In this document: in pieces, positions 1 to 9,554 of the stretch
Position numbering within the stretch: the first letter of the stretch is position 1
How the letters are laid out: each line of letters begins with the position of its first letter
NCBI GenBank assembly: GCA_028736075.1
Contig: CP117875.1
Location: 1,488,001 to 1,552,000 of the forward strand
Length of the DNA: 64,000 nucleotides
From: Chryseobacterium sp. KACC 21268
GTDB taxonomy: Bacteria; Bacteroidota; Bacteroidia; Flavobacteriales; Weeksellaceae
Direction: 5' to 3'
The notes under the pieces: model-generated
Databases searched by the model: none
What the model was told of the DNA's origin: nothing
The model's input: the letters and a program-made list of their open reading frames with translations, nothing else
Translations under genes and position numbers: made by a program

Positions 1-43
1 AAAGTTACAAAAATCGAAAATATTAAAATGGTTTTCTTCATCA

Positions 44-1495
44 TTAATCAATGCAAATTCTTTGGATACAACGCCAGGTTGTACCATTGTAAAGTTTAAT
101 ACAGTTATCTGTTGTGTCGTAGATCAGCATTCCTTCCACCAGATTTGCTGTAGGAATAGATGCGGCCGTGGTTCTGGTAATTACTAAACCTTTATTTTGA
201 GATTCCAATGCAATGAAACCATTGGGAATACTTAGTGGCCAAGTGGAAGAAGCACTTTCCTGTGTGTTGATTCCAACTTTTGTGGTATTGGTACTGGCAG
301 CAGTATTGAAAGGCTTTGTACAGTATCCGCCGGGAATAGTGACGGTCACAAATGCATTGTCACATTGGTTAGCATCACAGATCTGATACTCAAAGATGAC
401 AACATTATTGGTCTGAGTATTGGACGCGGCTGTGAAGATAATATTGTTACCGGAAACAACTGCTGTTCCTTCAGAAGGCGGTGTGTAAATTGTTAAGGTT
501 ACGGGATTTGATGAATTATACAGGTCATTATTCAAAACGGGAATTGTGACAGAAGTTCCTGGATTGGTTGTTGCAAAATCATCATTTGCTAAGAAGAAAT
601 TAAATGTTTCTTCATTATAAGCTAATATTCCAGGGTCACTCTGTCCGTTGAATCGATACTTGAATGTCTTTACAGCAGCATAATTTGCTGTCGTGATTCC
701 AAAAGACGTAATATCTGTCGCAAACACACGGATGTCTCTCACGCCATTGGTATTCCAGACGGGTGTGTTTTGCTTGATCTCGTAGAAGTCCATATTCCAT
801 CTTCCAACGGAAGGATTCTGCGTGTTGGATGAGAAGTTGATGGTCACCATATTTCCTATCATTACACCATTGGCATCTTCAAACCAACCTTCATCGAAAC
901 CATTTGTACCTGGATCCGCCTGTTGTGTAAAAAACATATCTGGCGTTCCATCATTGATCTTTGTGGGATCCAGAGGGAATTGCAAAGTAAACTCAAGAGG
1001 TGTGGAGGAAGGCACGTTTGTAAGTGCTGACCCAAGTCCCATACCTTGTGAACCTCTGTTGAGCGCAATCGATATTTTGTAATCAGGAAATTTAAAAGGT
1101 GGTGTGAGCGCTTGATTCACATTTCCATCTATTGCAGAGGCAAAAGCAAAAAGAAATGGTCCGCCAGATCCAGAGATTGGCTCTCCAGCAGCATTACCAG
1201 GGAATTTGACATCTTTGATTGGTAATGATCGGAATCTTGTATTCTGAAATGCCACACCGTTAGTGGTCAGTAGTGTGTTGTTAACACCCGTAGAATAAAC
1301 TCTGGTTGTGGTTCCATTATTGTATCGGAAGCCCAAGAGTTCACAATCGTTATTAATTGGGATTGAGGTCATTCCGCTATTCCAGTAACCATTGAAATTA
1401 CTATAGATGTAATCTACTCTTTGGGAGAATGCAAAAGAAGAAATTATTAAACAAAAAAGAATTAAAGCGTAAAGATTTGTGTTTTTAGGAATCAT
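44..1495 (-). CDS. Exported protein with a cadherin/Ig-like repeat domain, function unknown
   Basis: The 483-residue protein starts with a signal peptide (hydrophobic residues about 10-22, ending SFAFSQ). Its middle, roughly residues 300-385, contains the NDD...VLNND...GTAVV...FTY/YQICD pattern of tandem cadherin- or Ig-like domains found in large flavobacterial surface proteins. The last 75 residues (GINT...LVEGMLIYDTTDNCIKLYNGTTWRCI) match the short tail common on flavobacterial secreted repeat proteins. No catalytic motif or type IX sorting tail is visible. It is probably a surface or secreted structural protein; the specific role is unknown. The ATG start gives a normal signal peptide. 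Confidence 0.75.
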   Translation of the reverse strand: MIPKNTNLYALILFCLIISSFAFSQRVDYIYSNFNGYWNSGMTSIPINNDCELLGFRYNNGTTTRVYSTGVNNTLLTTNGVAFQNTRFRSLPIKDVKFPGNAAGEPISGSGGPFLFAFASAIDGNVNQALTPPFKFPDYKISIALNRGSQGMGLGSALTNVPSSTPLEFTLQFPLDPTKINDGTPDMFFTQQADPGTNGFDEGWFEDANGVMIGNMVTINFSSNTQNPSVGRWNMDFYEIKQNTPVWNTNGVRDIRVFATDITSFGITTANYAAVKTFKYRFNGQSDPGILAYNEETFNFFLANDDFATTNPGTSVTIPVLNNDLYNSSNPVTLTIYTPPSEGTAVVSGNNIIFTAASNTQTNNVVIFEYQICDANQCDNAFVTVTIPGGYCTKPFNTAASTNTTKVGINTQESASSTWPLSIPNGFIALESQNKGLVITRTTAASIPTANLVEGMLIYDTTDNCIKLYNGTTWRCIQRICID

Positions 1496-1703
1496 TTATT
1501 CTAATTAAACAAGTGATGGTTTAATATTAATATAGTGCAAATATAGAATAATATGCTTTAAAATTGCTGATTGGTACGGCTTTATTAATGTAAAATTAAT
1601 TCAATTGTAAACTGGATTCGCATAATTTTGGATAACTTACTTCAAAAATAATTCTTGATTTTTTTACATTTATTAACTATATTTACGAAAATCGCAGTTT
1701 CTT

Positions 1704-2228
1704 TTGAAAAAAACATTGGTACTTTTTGCACATCCTTATTTTGAACATTCTACTACAAATGTTAGATTGTTAGAATGTTATGAGAATATGCCAAACGTTA
1801 CTTTCAGAGATCTTTATGAGGATTATCCCGATTTTCACATTCAGCCGTTTCGCGAGAGAAAGAGGATTGTAGAGTATGAGAGAATCATTTTTCACTTTCC
1901 AATCATTTGGTTTGGATTGCCGCCATTGCTGAAACTTTGGATAGATGAGGTTTTTGATATGCGCTGGATCTCGGAAGGACAACAGAATATTTTGTCCGGA
2001 AAAGATGCAATCATCATTACAAGTGTTGGTGGAAGCGAAGGAAACTACACCAGAGAAGGAAAATATAAAACGACTGCAGAAAGCCTCCTCACAGGTCTCC
2101 AGGTTTCTTTGGATATTAATAATATAGAACTCAAAAAAACGCACATCATTTACAACGCAGATAATCTGGATGAGAAACAGTTGGATGTTTTTTGTGCAGA
2201 ATTGGCAGCAATATTAAAATTAGAATGA
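1704..2228 (+). CDS. KefG/MdaB-type NAD(P)H oxidoreductase (flavodoxin fold)
   Basis: The 174-residue protein opens with the flavodoxin-like pattern KKTLVLFAHPYFEHST, followed by FHFPIIWFGLPPLLKLWIDEVF, typical of the KefF/KefG/MdaB quinone reductase family that binds FMN. In enterobacteria such proteins are ancillary subunits that activate the glutathione-gated KefB/KefC potassium efflux system. The start is TTG at 1704, with no ATG nearby. The stop overlaps the ATG of the following antiporter gene (ATGA at 2225-2228), so the two are translationally coupled, which supports a KefG-like partner role here. Confidence 0.85.
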   Translation: MKKTLVLFAHPYFEHSTTNVRLLECYENMPNVTFRDLYEDYPDFHIQPFRERKRIVEYERIIFHFPIIWFGLPPLLKLWIDEVFDMRWISEGQQNILSGKDAIIITSVGGSEGNYTREGKYKTTAESLLTGLQVSLDINNIELKKTHIIYNADNLDEKQLDVFCAELAAILKLE

Positions 2229-4078
2229 CAGAAAATTCAATTGCTATGACAATCCTTATCTTTCTGGGTGTTGCCATCATTATGGTGCCGCTTGGGAAAA
2301 AACTGGGTTTGAGTTCCGTCATTGGATATCTGCTGGGCGGAATTTTGATTGGTCCTTTTTGCTTACAATTGACCGGAAGAGATGCAGAAGACATCATGCA
2401 TGCTTCTGAACTGGGCGTTATTATGCTTCTGTTTTTAGTAGGTCTGGAACTTGAACCTCAGAAACTTTGGCAGATCAGAAAACGAATATTAGGACTTGGC
2501 TTAAGCCAAATGCTACTCAGTATTGTCGGAATTTTCATTGTATTTTATATCGCCGGTTTTGGACTTCAAAAATCCCTAATCATTTCGCTTTGTTTTGCAA
2601 TGTCATCTACAGCGATTGTTTTGCAGACCTTGAAGGAGAAGAATCTTTTCCGGACTGTAAGCGGCGAATCATCGTTTTCAATTTTGCTTTTCCAGGATAT
2701 TGCAGTAATCCCGATTTTGGCGCTTTTGCCCTTTCTCTCGAAGTCGCAAAAAGCAATTTCCCAGGCGGATCATGACAAAGTATTGCTGCATTTCATTCCC
2801 GAATGGTTGCAGCCTTTTACTGTTATCGGAGCCGTTCTAGCATTGATCTTATTAGGACGATATATCTTCATTCCTTTTTTAAGATTTGTTTCCAGGTCAG
2901 GTCTCAATGAACTTTTGACCGCTGCTTCGTTATTCCTTGTGATCGGTGTTTCAGAATTGATGATCTCAATTGGACTGAGTCCTGCTTTAGGCGCATTCAT
3001 CGCTGGTGTGATGTTGGCCAATAGTGAGTTTCGTCACGAACTGGAAAGTAACATTGATCCATTTAAAGGTTTGTTATTGGCCGTATTTTTCGTGAGTGTT
3101 GGTGCAACGATCAACTTCGATATTATTGCTTCAAAACCTGTTTTTATCTTTACGGCAGCCTTCATCGTTTTGGCAATCAAAGCAACAGTTCTTTTTGGGA
3201 TTGGAAAATATTACAAGATGAACAATGAGCAGAGTTTCTTCCTCGCCTTTGCATTGTCGCAGGTCGGTGAGTTTGCTTTTGTTTTGATTAATTTCTCCGC
3301 CAGTTTATTTTTAATTGATTATCAAGCGAACTCAGAGTTGATGGCAATCGTAGCGATCACGATGTGTATCTCGCCATTGCTTTTGATCTTCAAAGAAAAA
3401 GTTCTCGACAAGCGATTTATCAAACAAAAATCTGAGGAAAACGTAGAACTCGGGATCATCAAACAACGGAAGATCATCATCGTCGGATTCGGATATTTTG
3501 GAAGTACAGTGGGAAGATTGTTGAAAGCCAACGGCATCCGCTCCACGGTTTTGGACAATGATCCGGATCGCGTCGCGCTGTTGCGTTCCAACGGTTTCAA
3601 CGTGTATTACGGCGATGCCACGAAACCCGCATTGTTACGTTCTGCCGGGATCGAAGAGGCGGAATTGCTCGTCATTTGTCTGGATGATCCGGAGAAAAAC
3701 AAATTCCTCGTCGATTACGTCAAAGAAAATTATCCCGATATAAAGATCTTCGTCAGAGCCAAAAACCGTTTGGATGCCTACGAATTTCTCAACAAAAAGG
3801 TCGACAATATTTACCGCGAAACCTTGGGAACTGCCGTAGATATGGCCGTCGACATCCTAAAGGAAAACGGAATGCGCAAGTACACCGCCAGAAGAATGGG
3901 AAAACGTTTCATGATCATCGATAAAGCGATGACTAGACGACTGGCCAGGGAAAAAGACGAAAATATGGTCACGTTCACCCTCAGAGAAACTTTGGAACGT
4001 GAGGCACAACTGTTGGCTCTCGACAGCATCTCCTTCGAGGAAAACCATTGGAGCGGCGATGAAGACGAGGATAAGTAA
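2225..4078 (+). CDS. KefB/KefC-like CPA2 potassium:proton antiporter with RCK domain
   Basis: Residues about 5-385 form a 12-13-helix CPA2 exchanger (GYLLGGILIGP, ELGVIMLLFLVGLELEP). From about residue 415 a TrkA-N/RCK Rossmann domain starts with GFGYFGSTVG and continues through DNDPDRV and YGDATKP. The 617-residue length is normal for KefC. The chosen ATG at 2225 overlaps the stop of the upstream oxidoreductase; an earlier in-frame ATG at 2192 would add 11 residues inside that gene. The likely role is potassium efflux under electrophile or oxidative stress. The last 600 bases are visibly richer in G+C than the membrane part. Confidence 0.88.
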   Translation: MTENSIAMTILIFLGVAIIMVPLGKKLGLSSVIGYLLGGILIGPFCLQLTGRDAEDIMHASELGVIMLLFLVGLELEPQKLWQIRKRILGLGLSQMLLSIVGIFIVFYIAGFGLQKSLIISLCFAMSSTAIVLQTLKEKNLFRTVSGESSFSILLFQDIAVIPILALLPFLSKSQKAISQADHDKVLLHFIPEWLQPFTVIGAVLALILLGRYIFIPFLRFVSRSGLNELLTAASLFLVIGVSELMISIGLSPALGAFIAGVMLANSEFRHELESNIDPFKGLLLAVFFVSVGATINFDIIASKPVFIFTAAFIVLAIKATVLFGIGKYYKMNNEQSFFLAFALSQVGEFAFVLINFSASLFLIDYQANSELMAIVAITMCISPLLLIFKEKVLDKRFIKQKSEENVELGIIKQRKIIIVGFGYFGSTVGRLLKANGIRSTVLDNDPDRVALLRSNGFNVYYGDATKPALLRSAGIEEAELLVICLDDPEKNKFLVDYVKENYPDIKIFVRAKNRLDAYEFLNKKVDNIYRETLGTAVDMAVDILKENGMRKYTARRMGKRFMIIDKAMTRRLAREKDENMVTFTLRETLEREAQLLALDSISFEENHWSGDEDEDK

Positions 4079-4122
4079 CTAGTTGATTCCTATTTGCGAA
4101 CAGCTACAAATGGGAATTATTT

Positions 4123-4260
4123 GGGCAGCTTTTGACATCCCTCGAAACCTAATTTTTATTGTTTTTATGGCAGCTATTTCCGACTTCCACTCCCGCTATT
4201 TTTGCCTTTGCTTTTCCAGCCACAAAAAATGAGCTCCGTTCAAGTCGGGCTGCAGATTTC
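4123..4260 (+). ncRNA. Intergenic hairpin element, copy A
   Basis: This lies in the 324-base gap before the M3 peptidase gene. GCAGC (4170-4174) and CCGACTT (4180-4186) pair with AAGTCGGGCTGC (4242-4253), with a 5-base bulge on the 5' side. Inside the stem are a TCCCGCT-T-run segment (4191-4203) and an A-run (4223-4229). A further GGGCAGCT sits upstream at 4123. Copies on the same plan occur at 25581-25690 and 60884-61036. It may be a structured RNA or a repeat; which is unknown. The rest of the gap holds a possible degenerate -7 box (TACTTTTA, 4373-4380). Confidence 0.5.
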
Positions 4261-4402
4261 ACGGTAAAAGAAACATGGGTCTTCGGAATCACGAAAATCG
4301 TTACGTAGCAGATCGATCAATTCCGAGATCATTACTTCAAAAAAGCAAGTCGATTATTCCCTCACTTTTCATTACTTTTATTCCCCAATTAATTTTTATT
4401 AT

Positions 4403-6541
4403 ATGAAGAAAATAAAAACATCATTGCTTGTCGCATTTATGGCGTTCAATACAGGAAATATGATGATAAATGCCCAGCAGAAAAAGACCACGGCAACCAC
4501 AGAAAAAGCTATGAACAACAATCCATTTCTTAAAAAAAGTACCTTACAATATCAAGCACCGGAATTTGACAAGATCAAAGACGAGCATTTCAAACCCGCT
4601 TTCGAATTTGGTTTGAAAGAACAATTGGCCAACATCGATAAAATTGTGAATGACAAAGCGGCTCCAACATTCGAAAATACCGTTCTTGCTTTGGAAAACA
4701 GCGGACCAACTTTGGGAAGAGCAACCATTATTTTTTATAATTTGACGAGCTCCAATACCAACGATGCGCTTCAGAAATTAGAAGAAGAATTTGCGCCGAT
4801 CTTTGCATCGCACGCAGACAAGATCTCTTTGAATGAAAAATTATACAAGAAGTTAAAAGCCGTAAAAACGGATAAACTCGACGCAGAAAGCAAAAGACTG
4901 ACAGAATTTTACCTCACCAATTTCGAATTGGCCGGCGCAAACCTTTCTGCAGAGAACAAAGAAAAATTAAAAGAGATCAACCAACAATTGGCAACTTTGG
5001 CAACCCAATTCAGCAACAAATTGTTGGAAGCCAGAAAGAATGGCGCCGTTCTGATCTCTGATGTCAAAGAACTAGACGGACTTTCTGCCGACGATATCGC
5101 TGCAGCTTCGGAAGACGCAGAGAAAGCTGGACAAACGGGAAAATATCTCCTGGCTTTACAAAATACAACGCAGCAGCCACTTCTTCAAAATCTTAAAAAC
5201 AGAGCCACCAGAGAAAAACTCTACAAAGCATCCTGGACCAGAGCCGAAAAAGGTGACGCCAACGATACGAGAGAAACGGTTGAGAAATTGGCTAAACTAA
5301 GATTGCAAAAAGCACAACTCTTCGGAAAGAAAAACTTCGCAGAATGGAGCTTGCAAGACCAAATGGCAAAAACGCCGGAAGCTGCAATGGGACTTCTAGC
5401 GCAATTGGCTAAGCCAGCAGTAGAAACTGCAAATCGGGAAGCGGCGGAAATCCAGGAAGTGATCGATGCGCAGAAAGGTGGTTTCAAAGTGGAACCTTGG
5501 GACTGGAATTTCTATTCCGAGCAAGTTAGAAAAGCAAAATATGACCTGGATGATAACGAGATCAAACCTTACTTCGAAGTCACGACGGCTTTGGAAAAAG
5601 GTGTTTTCTACGCTGCTGAAAAATTCTACGGCATCACTTTCAAAGTGAGAAAAGACCTTCCGGTTTATCATCCAGATGTGGTGGCTTACGAGGTTTTCGA
5701 TAGAGACGGCAAATCTTTGGCGCTTTACTATTTGGATTTCTACACCAGAAGCAACAAAAGTGGTGGTGCGTGGATGAACAACTTCGTTCAGCAGTCACAT
5801 TCTCTAGGTCAGAAACCGGTGATCGTAAATGTTTACAATTTCCAGAAACCAGCGCCAGGAAAGCCATCTTTGATTTCCTACGATGATGTAGAAACCTTAT
5901 TCCACGAGTTTGGTCACACTTTGCACGGCTTATTTGCGGATCAAAAATACGCCTCGATCTCTGGAGCCAACACACCGAGAGATTTTGTTGAATTTCCGTC
6001 TCAGATCAACGAACATTTTGCTTTGGAACCAGAGATCTTGAAAAATTATGCTTTGCATTATCAAACCAAACAACCAATGCCACAAGCACTGATCGATAAG
6101 ATCAAAAAAGCGTCCAACTTCAACCAAGGTTATGCAACGACAGAATTGGTAGCGGCTGCAACTTTGGATATGAACTGGCATACGGTGACTGCCGACAAAC
6201 AATTGATCCCAGTTTTGGACTTCGAAAAACAAGCTTTGAACAAGTACGGATTGTTGGTTCCACAAGTTCCGCCAAGGTACCATACACCATATTTTGCGCA
6301 CATCTGGGGCGGTGGCTACTCAGCGGGCTATTATGCTTATCTGTGGTCAGAAACTTTGGATTCCGATGCTTGGGAATGGATCAAAGCCAATGGTGGGATC
6401 ACGAGAGAAAACGGTGACCGTTTCAGGAAATATATTCTTTCCGTTGGTAACAGCGTTGACTTGAACAAAGCTTTTGAGGGTTTTACTGGTCATAAGGCAG
6501 ACATCAAACCATTGCTAAGAAGCAGAGGTTTTATCAAATAA
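4403..6541 (+). CDS. M3 family zinc oligopeptidase (peptidyl-dipeptidase Dcp-like)
   Basis: The 712-residue protein has the M3 active site HEFGH at residues 501-505 (LFHEFGHTLHGLF), followed by the family segment FVEFPSQINEHFALEP. Near the C-terminus is the HIWGGGYSAGYYAYLWSE motif. This is the thimet oligopeptidase/Dcp family, which cleaves short peptides using zinc. An N-terminal hydrophobic stretch ending MMINAQQ suggests export to the periplasm. It stands alone, with an intrinsic terminator just downstream and the copy A hairpin element upstream. Dcp is favoured over oligopeptidase A because of the export signal and length. Confidence 0.9.
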   Translation: MKKIKTSLLVAFMAFNTGNMMINAQQKKTTATTEKAMNNNPFLKKSTLQYQAPEFDKIKDEHFKPAFEFGLKEQLANIDKIVNDKAAPTFENTVLALENSGPTLGRATIIFYNLTSSNTNDALQKLEEEFAPIFASHADKISLNEKLYKKLKAVKTDKLDAESKRLTEFYLTNFELAGANLSAENKEKLKEINQQLATLATQFSNKLLEARKNGAVLISDVKELDGLSADDIAAASEDAEKAGQTGKYLLALQNTTQQPLLQNLKNRATREKLYKASWTRAEKGDANDTRETVEKLAKLRLQKAQLFGKKNFAEWSLQDQMAKTPEAAMGLLAQLAKPAVETANREAAEIQEVIDAQKGGFKVEPWDWNFYSEQVRKAKYDLDDNEIKPYFEVTTALEKGVFYAAEKFYGITFKVRKDLPVYHPDVVAYEVFDRDGKSLALYYLDFYTRSNKSGGAWMNNFVQQSHSLGQKPVIVNVYNFQKPAPGKPSLISYDDVETLFHEFGHTLHGLFADQKYASISGANTPRDFVEFPSQINEHFALEPEILKNYALHYQTKQPMPQALIDKIKKASNFNQGYATTELVAAATLDMNWHTVTADKQLIPVLDFEKQALNKYGLLVPQVPPRYHTPYFAHIWGGGYSAGYYAYLWSETLDSDAWEWIKANGGITRENGDRFRKYILSVGNSVDLNKAFEGFTGHKADIKPLLRSRGFIK

Positions 6542-6558
6542 TAATAAAGTTCAATTAT

Positions 6559-6592
6559 AAAAAACGTTTCTAATTTTGGGGACGTTTTTTTT
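6559..6592 (+). terminator. Intrinsic terminator after the M3 peptidase gene
   Basis: AAAAAACGT (6559-6567) pairs with ACGTTTTTT (6582-6590) around a 14-base loop and runs into a T tract, 18 bases after the stop codon. Confidence 0.7.
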
Positions 6593-6650
6593 GTTCTAGA
6601 TTCGAAATATTTTTGACTAACTTCGTTTAAATTTAGAAAACAATCATTTT

Positions 6651-7817
6651 TTGAAAAACATCTACTACCATATTCTCTTGATTCTATTACTGTTACTGAT
6701 TCCAATATTATCTTCACCGGAATTGGACGGTAGTCTGCGTTTGATCAGTTCGAGTTTCTTTCAGAGGGACTTTTCCAGATATGTTTTGTTTATTGTTTTC
6801 TTCTATTTGAATCTGGCTTTTCTGCTTCCAAAGTTATATGATAAAAGAAGGCTACTACTTTATTGGGTGAGTGTTTTTGTGTCATTCATCTGGATTTGTA
6901 CACTTCCTTATTTCATATTTCCAAATGACCACGGAAGCGACCCGAAGTTCGATTTTTTTCAGAATCAGATTTCAAATCAATCACAGAAGAATCAACAACG
7001 TTTTCAGGATTTTCCACCACCACCTGAAAATTTTTCGCCAAAGGATAGAGCCGAATTTGAAGCTCATAACTTTCCGGAGATGCAACGCAGCAAAAAAGGT
7101 TTTCCGCCGCCGCCACATCTGAGAAAAGATGATTCGTTTAGCAGGAAATATGTGTCTAGTATTTTGCCATTTCTGTTTTCGTTTCTCAGTTCTTTCTTTT
7201 TGTACCAGTCCATCAAAAAAAAGGAAATGGAACGCGCGAAAGCAAAAGCTGACCTTCTCAATCTCAGATATCAATTGCAGCCGCATTTTTTATTCAATAC
7301 GCTGAATTCTGTTTACTCATTGATTTTGATTAAGTCTGATGACGCGTCGGAAGGGATTTTGAAATTGTCAAATGTAATGCGCTACATCGTAGAAGAAAGC
7401 GAAAATGATTTTGTGCTACTGTCAAAAGAATTATTTTACATCAAGGATTACATTGCATTACAGTTGATGAGAACTGACGAAAGTCTCGATTTTGATTATC
7501 AAGAAAATGGCGTGACAGATGATGTGAAGATCGTTCCGATGATTCTCCTCAATTACATCGAAAATGCCTTCAAATATGGTGTGAACGCAGAAGAGAACTC
7601 CAAAATTTCTATTGAAGTGAATGTGAAAGACGGACAACTGAACTTCAAAGTTTTTAATCACATCGTCAATCATTCCGCTGCTGACGAATCGACCAAAGTT
7701 GGAATGAAAAACACAACAGAACGTCTTGAGAAACTATATCCAGGAAAATATACTTTAAACATCGAAGAAAATAAAAAATCGTATTTTGTGGAACTCAATC
7801 TGGACCTCAGTTCATAA
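6651..7817 (+). CDS. LytS/YpdA-type sensor histidine kinase
   Basis: The 388-residue protein has an N-terminal membrane part with about four helices, a Pro-rich polar loop between helices (around residues 95-160), then a His_kinase domain starting LRYQLQPHFLFNTLNS. The phospho-accepting His is residue 212. A degenerate ATP-binding domain follows (LLNYIENAFKYG, VGMKNTTERLEKLYPG). The start is TTG at 6651. It is separated by 3 bases from a LytTR response regulator, so the two form an operon and a signalling pair. The loop rich in Pro, Phe and acidic residues may be the sensor. The signal is unknown. Confidence 0.9.
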   Translation: MKNIYYHILLILLLLLIPILSSPELDGSLRLISSSFFQRDFSRYVLFIVFFYLNLAFLLPKLYDKRRLLLYWVSVFVSFIWICTLPYFIFPNDHGSDPKFDFFQNQISNQSQKNQQRFQDFPPPPENFSPKDRAEFEAHNFPEMQRSKKGFPPPPHLRKDDSFSRKYVSSILPFLFSFLSSFFLYQSIKKKEMERAKAKADLLNLRYQLQPHFLFNTLNSVYSLILIKSDDASEGILKLSNVMRYIVEESENDFVLLSKELFYIKDYIALQLMRTDESLDFDYQENGVTDDVKIVPMILLNYIENAFKYGVNAEENSKISIEVNVKDGQLNFKVFNHIVNHSAADESTKVGMKNTTERLEKLYPGKYTLNIEENKKSYFVELNLDLSS

Positions 7818-7820
7818 CTT

Positions 7821-8501
7821 ATGATAAAAGCAATCGCTATAGACGACGAAATCCTGGCTCTAAAGATCATCGAAACTTTCGCTTCGAAGATGGAAGGCAT
7901 CAGCCTGGAAAAGACTTTTCATAAACAGAGCGACGCTGAAAAATATCTGCGTAAGTTTCCCGTCGATTTGATTTTTTTGGACATCCAGATGCCGAACAAA
8001 AACGGATTGGAGTTCTATAAAGATCTTTCCCAGGACATCAAGGTGATCTTCACTACCGCTTTTTCGGAATATGCTGTCGACGCTTTTGATGTGAATGCGA
8101 TTGATTATCTGGTCAAACCTTTTTCATTTGATAGATTCCAAAAAGCGGTTGAAAAATTAGCACTTAAATCTTCAAATGAACTGCAGCCGCAACATCTCCT
8201 GATCCGCGCAGACTACAAACTTCATAAGATAGAATTTGAAGATATTATATTGATAGAAGGTTTGGACGATTACATCCAGATCCATCTCAAAAATGCCCCG
8301 AAAATCACAGCAAGGTCATCTATGAAAAATATTTTGGCGAAGCTTCCGGAGAAGGATTTTATCCGTGTTCATAGGTCTTACATTCTTCCGGTCAAAGCCA
8401 TCAAAGGGATTGTGAACAAGAATATTCATCTGGAAGATTTCATCATTCCGGTTGGTGAGACGTACAAAGATGATCTCAAAAAAATCATTGGATATTATTA
8501 A
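7821..8501 (+). CDS. LytTR-family response regulator
   Basis: Residues 1-120 are a receiver domain with acidic pocket AIDDE, phospho-acceptor Asp54 in FLDIQMPNKNG, Thr in FTTAFSEYA and Lys in YLVKPF. The C-terminal half is a LytTR DNA-binding domain (LIEGLDDYIQIHL, RVHRSYILPVKAI). It follows its cognate kinase by 3 bases. Such regulators bind direct repeats in target promoters; no target is evident in this window. Start ATG at 7821. Confidence 0.92.
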   Translation: MIKAIAIDDEILALKIIETFASKMEGISLEKTFHKQSDAEKYLRKFPVDLIFLDIQMPNKNGLEFYKDLSQDIKVIFTTAFSEYAVDAFDVNAIDYLVKPFSFDRFQKAVEKLALKSSNELQPQHLLIRADYKLHKIEFEDIILIEGLDDYIQIHLKNAPKITARSSMKNILAKLPEKDFIRVHRSYILPVKAIKGIVNKNIHLEDFIIPVGETYKDDLKKIIGYY

Positions 8502-8581
8502 GATACCTTTAAGATTTAGCCGAAAAATCGACACATTTCTTTCGTTTCTCTCAAAAATTTCTTCCTCTTTCTAGCTCGTCC

Positions 8582-8589
8582 TACTTTTG
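8582..8589 (+). promoter_or_regulatory. Flavobacterial -7 box (TACTTTTG)
   Basis: This is an exact match to the Bacteroidota -7 consensus TAnnTTTG, 15 bases before the ATG at 8605. A clear -33 TTG was not identified. Confidence 0.5.
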
Positions 8590-8604
8590 TCCTGTAAAAC
8601 TTAA

Positions 8605-9345
8605 ATGTTTAGAAAGATGAGGATGGTGAGTAGGAAAGACTTCCTGAAAAGTCTCGGATTAGCAGGTGTAACTGCTGTTGCAGCACCATTTATTTTGCGT
8701 TGCAGCAGCAAAAGTGAAGAAGAAGAAAATGCAGCGATCGATAATTCTGTTTCTACAGAATGTGCGGTGACGAATTCTGAAACGGAAGGTCCTTTCCCCA
8801 CCAAATCCCCATCGACTCTAGTTCAAAACAATATTGTTGGTGACAGAACAGGATTTCTCTTTGACATTAATTTGACAATTCAGAACGTAAAAAACAATTG
8901 TGCGGCTTTGCAAGGCGTGATCGTAGATATCTGGCATTGCGACAAAGACGGTAATTACTCCGAATATGGCGGCGGCGGAATGCAGTCCACGAATTACACC
9001 AATTATCATTTCCTGAGAGGCAGACAGACGACGGATGAGAACGGGAAGGTAAGTTACAGATCGGTTTTTCCTGGTTGGTACAATGGTCGGGCGACGCATA
9101 TTCACGTTCATATTTATAACAATGTGGGAACGTCGCTTCTCATCACGCAAATCGCTTTTCCGGAAGGTTCGGGAAGTCAGGTGGAACTGGTGAATGCAAG
9201 CAGTGGTTATCGCGGAATGAGCGGTTATACCTACAACGCCAATGACAATGTCTTCGGTGATGGAACGGCAAATGAGATGAGTACAATCAGCGGAAATTTA
9301 AATGAAGGATTCAAGCTGGAACACACGATCAAGGTGAATGCTTAA
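8605..9345 (+). CDS. Intradiol ring-cleavage dioxygenase-like lipoprotein
   Basis: The C-terminal 190 residues match the protocatechuate 3,4-dioxygenase/intradiol fold: TEGPFP near the start, VDIWHCDKDGNYSEYGG, and the iron-ligand segment GWYNGRATHIHVH with one Tyr and two His. The N-terminus (VSRKDFLKSLGLAG...APFILRCSS) is a Tat-like signal with one Arg replaced by Lys, ending in a lipobox Cys. The protein is therefore probably an exported, lipid-anchored enzyme rather than a cytoplasmic aromatic-degradation enzyme; no beta-ketoadipate genes are nearby. Several in-frame ATGs (8605, 8617, 8623) are possible starts. The substrate is unknown. Confidence 0.8.
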   Translation: MFRKMRMVSRKDFLKSLGLAGVTAVAAPFILRCSSKSEEEENAAIDNSVSTECAVTNSETEGPFPTKSPSTLVQNNIVGDRTGFLFDINLTIQNVKNNCAALQGVIVDIWHCDKDGNYSEYGGGGMQSTNYTNYHFLRGRQTTDENGKVSYRSVFPGWYNGRATHIHVHIYNNVGTSLLITQIAFPEGSGSQVELVNASSGYRGMSGYTYNANDNVFGDGTANEMSTISGNLNEGFKLEHTIKVNA

Positions 9346-9458
9346 ATCATTGGGTCTTAATAAAATATTCTAATATCTTTTTAAAAATTTAACATCTGTA
9401 ATCTTTTGTCTCTCGTAGATATAGATGTCCATAATAATTTTCATAAGTTTATTTTTTT

Positions 9459-9522
9459 TCCGGGATTCATGATGTTGTCAGATTTTCATAGGTTAATGGC
9501 AATGGATCCCGGAATTTTTTTT
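9459..9522 (+). terminator. Possible long-loop terminator in the 9346-9554 gap
   Basis: TCCGGGAT (9459-9466) and ATCCCGGA (9506-9513) are perfect 8-base complements, followed by a run of eight T (9515-9522). The 39-base loop is long for an intrinsic terminator, so the role is tentative. Nothing else is recognised in this gap. Confidence 0.35.
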
Positions 9523-9554
9523 AAGTCCATTCACTAATGTTTTAAAAATAAAAT

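Noticed and set aside
4373-4380. TACTTTTA as a firm promoter of the M3 peptidase gene
   Set aside because: The last base departs from TAnnTTTG and no -33 TTG at proper spacing was found.
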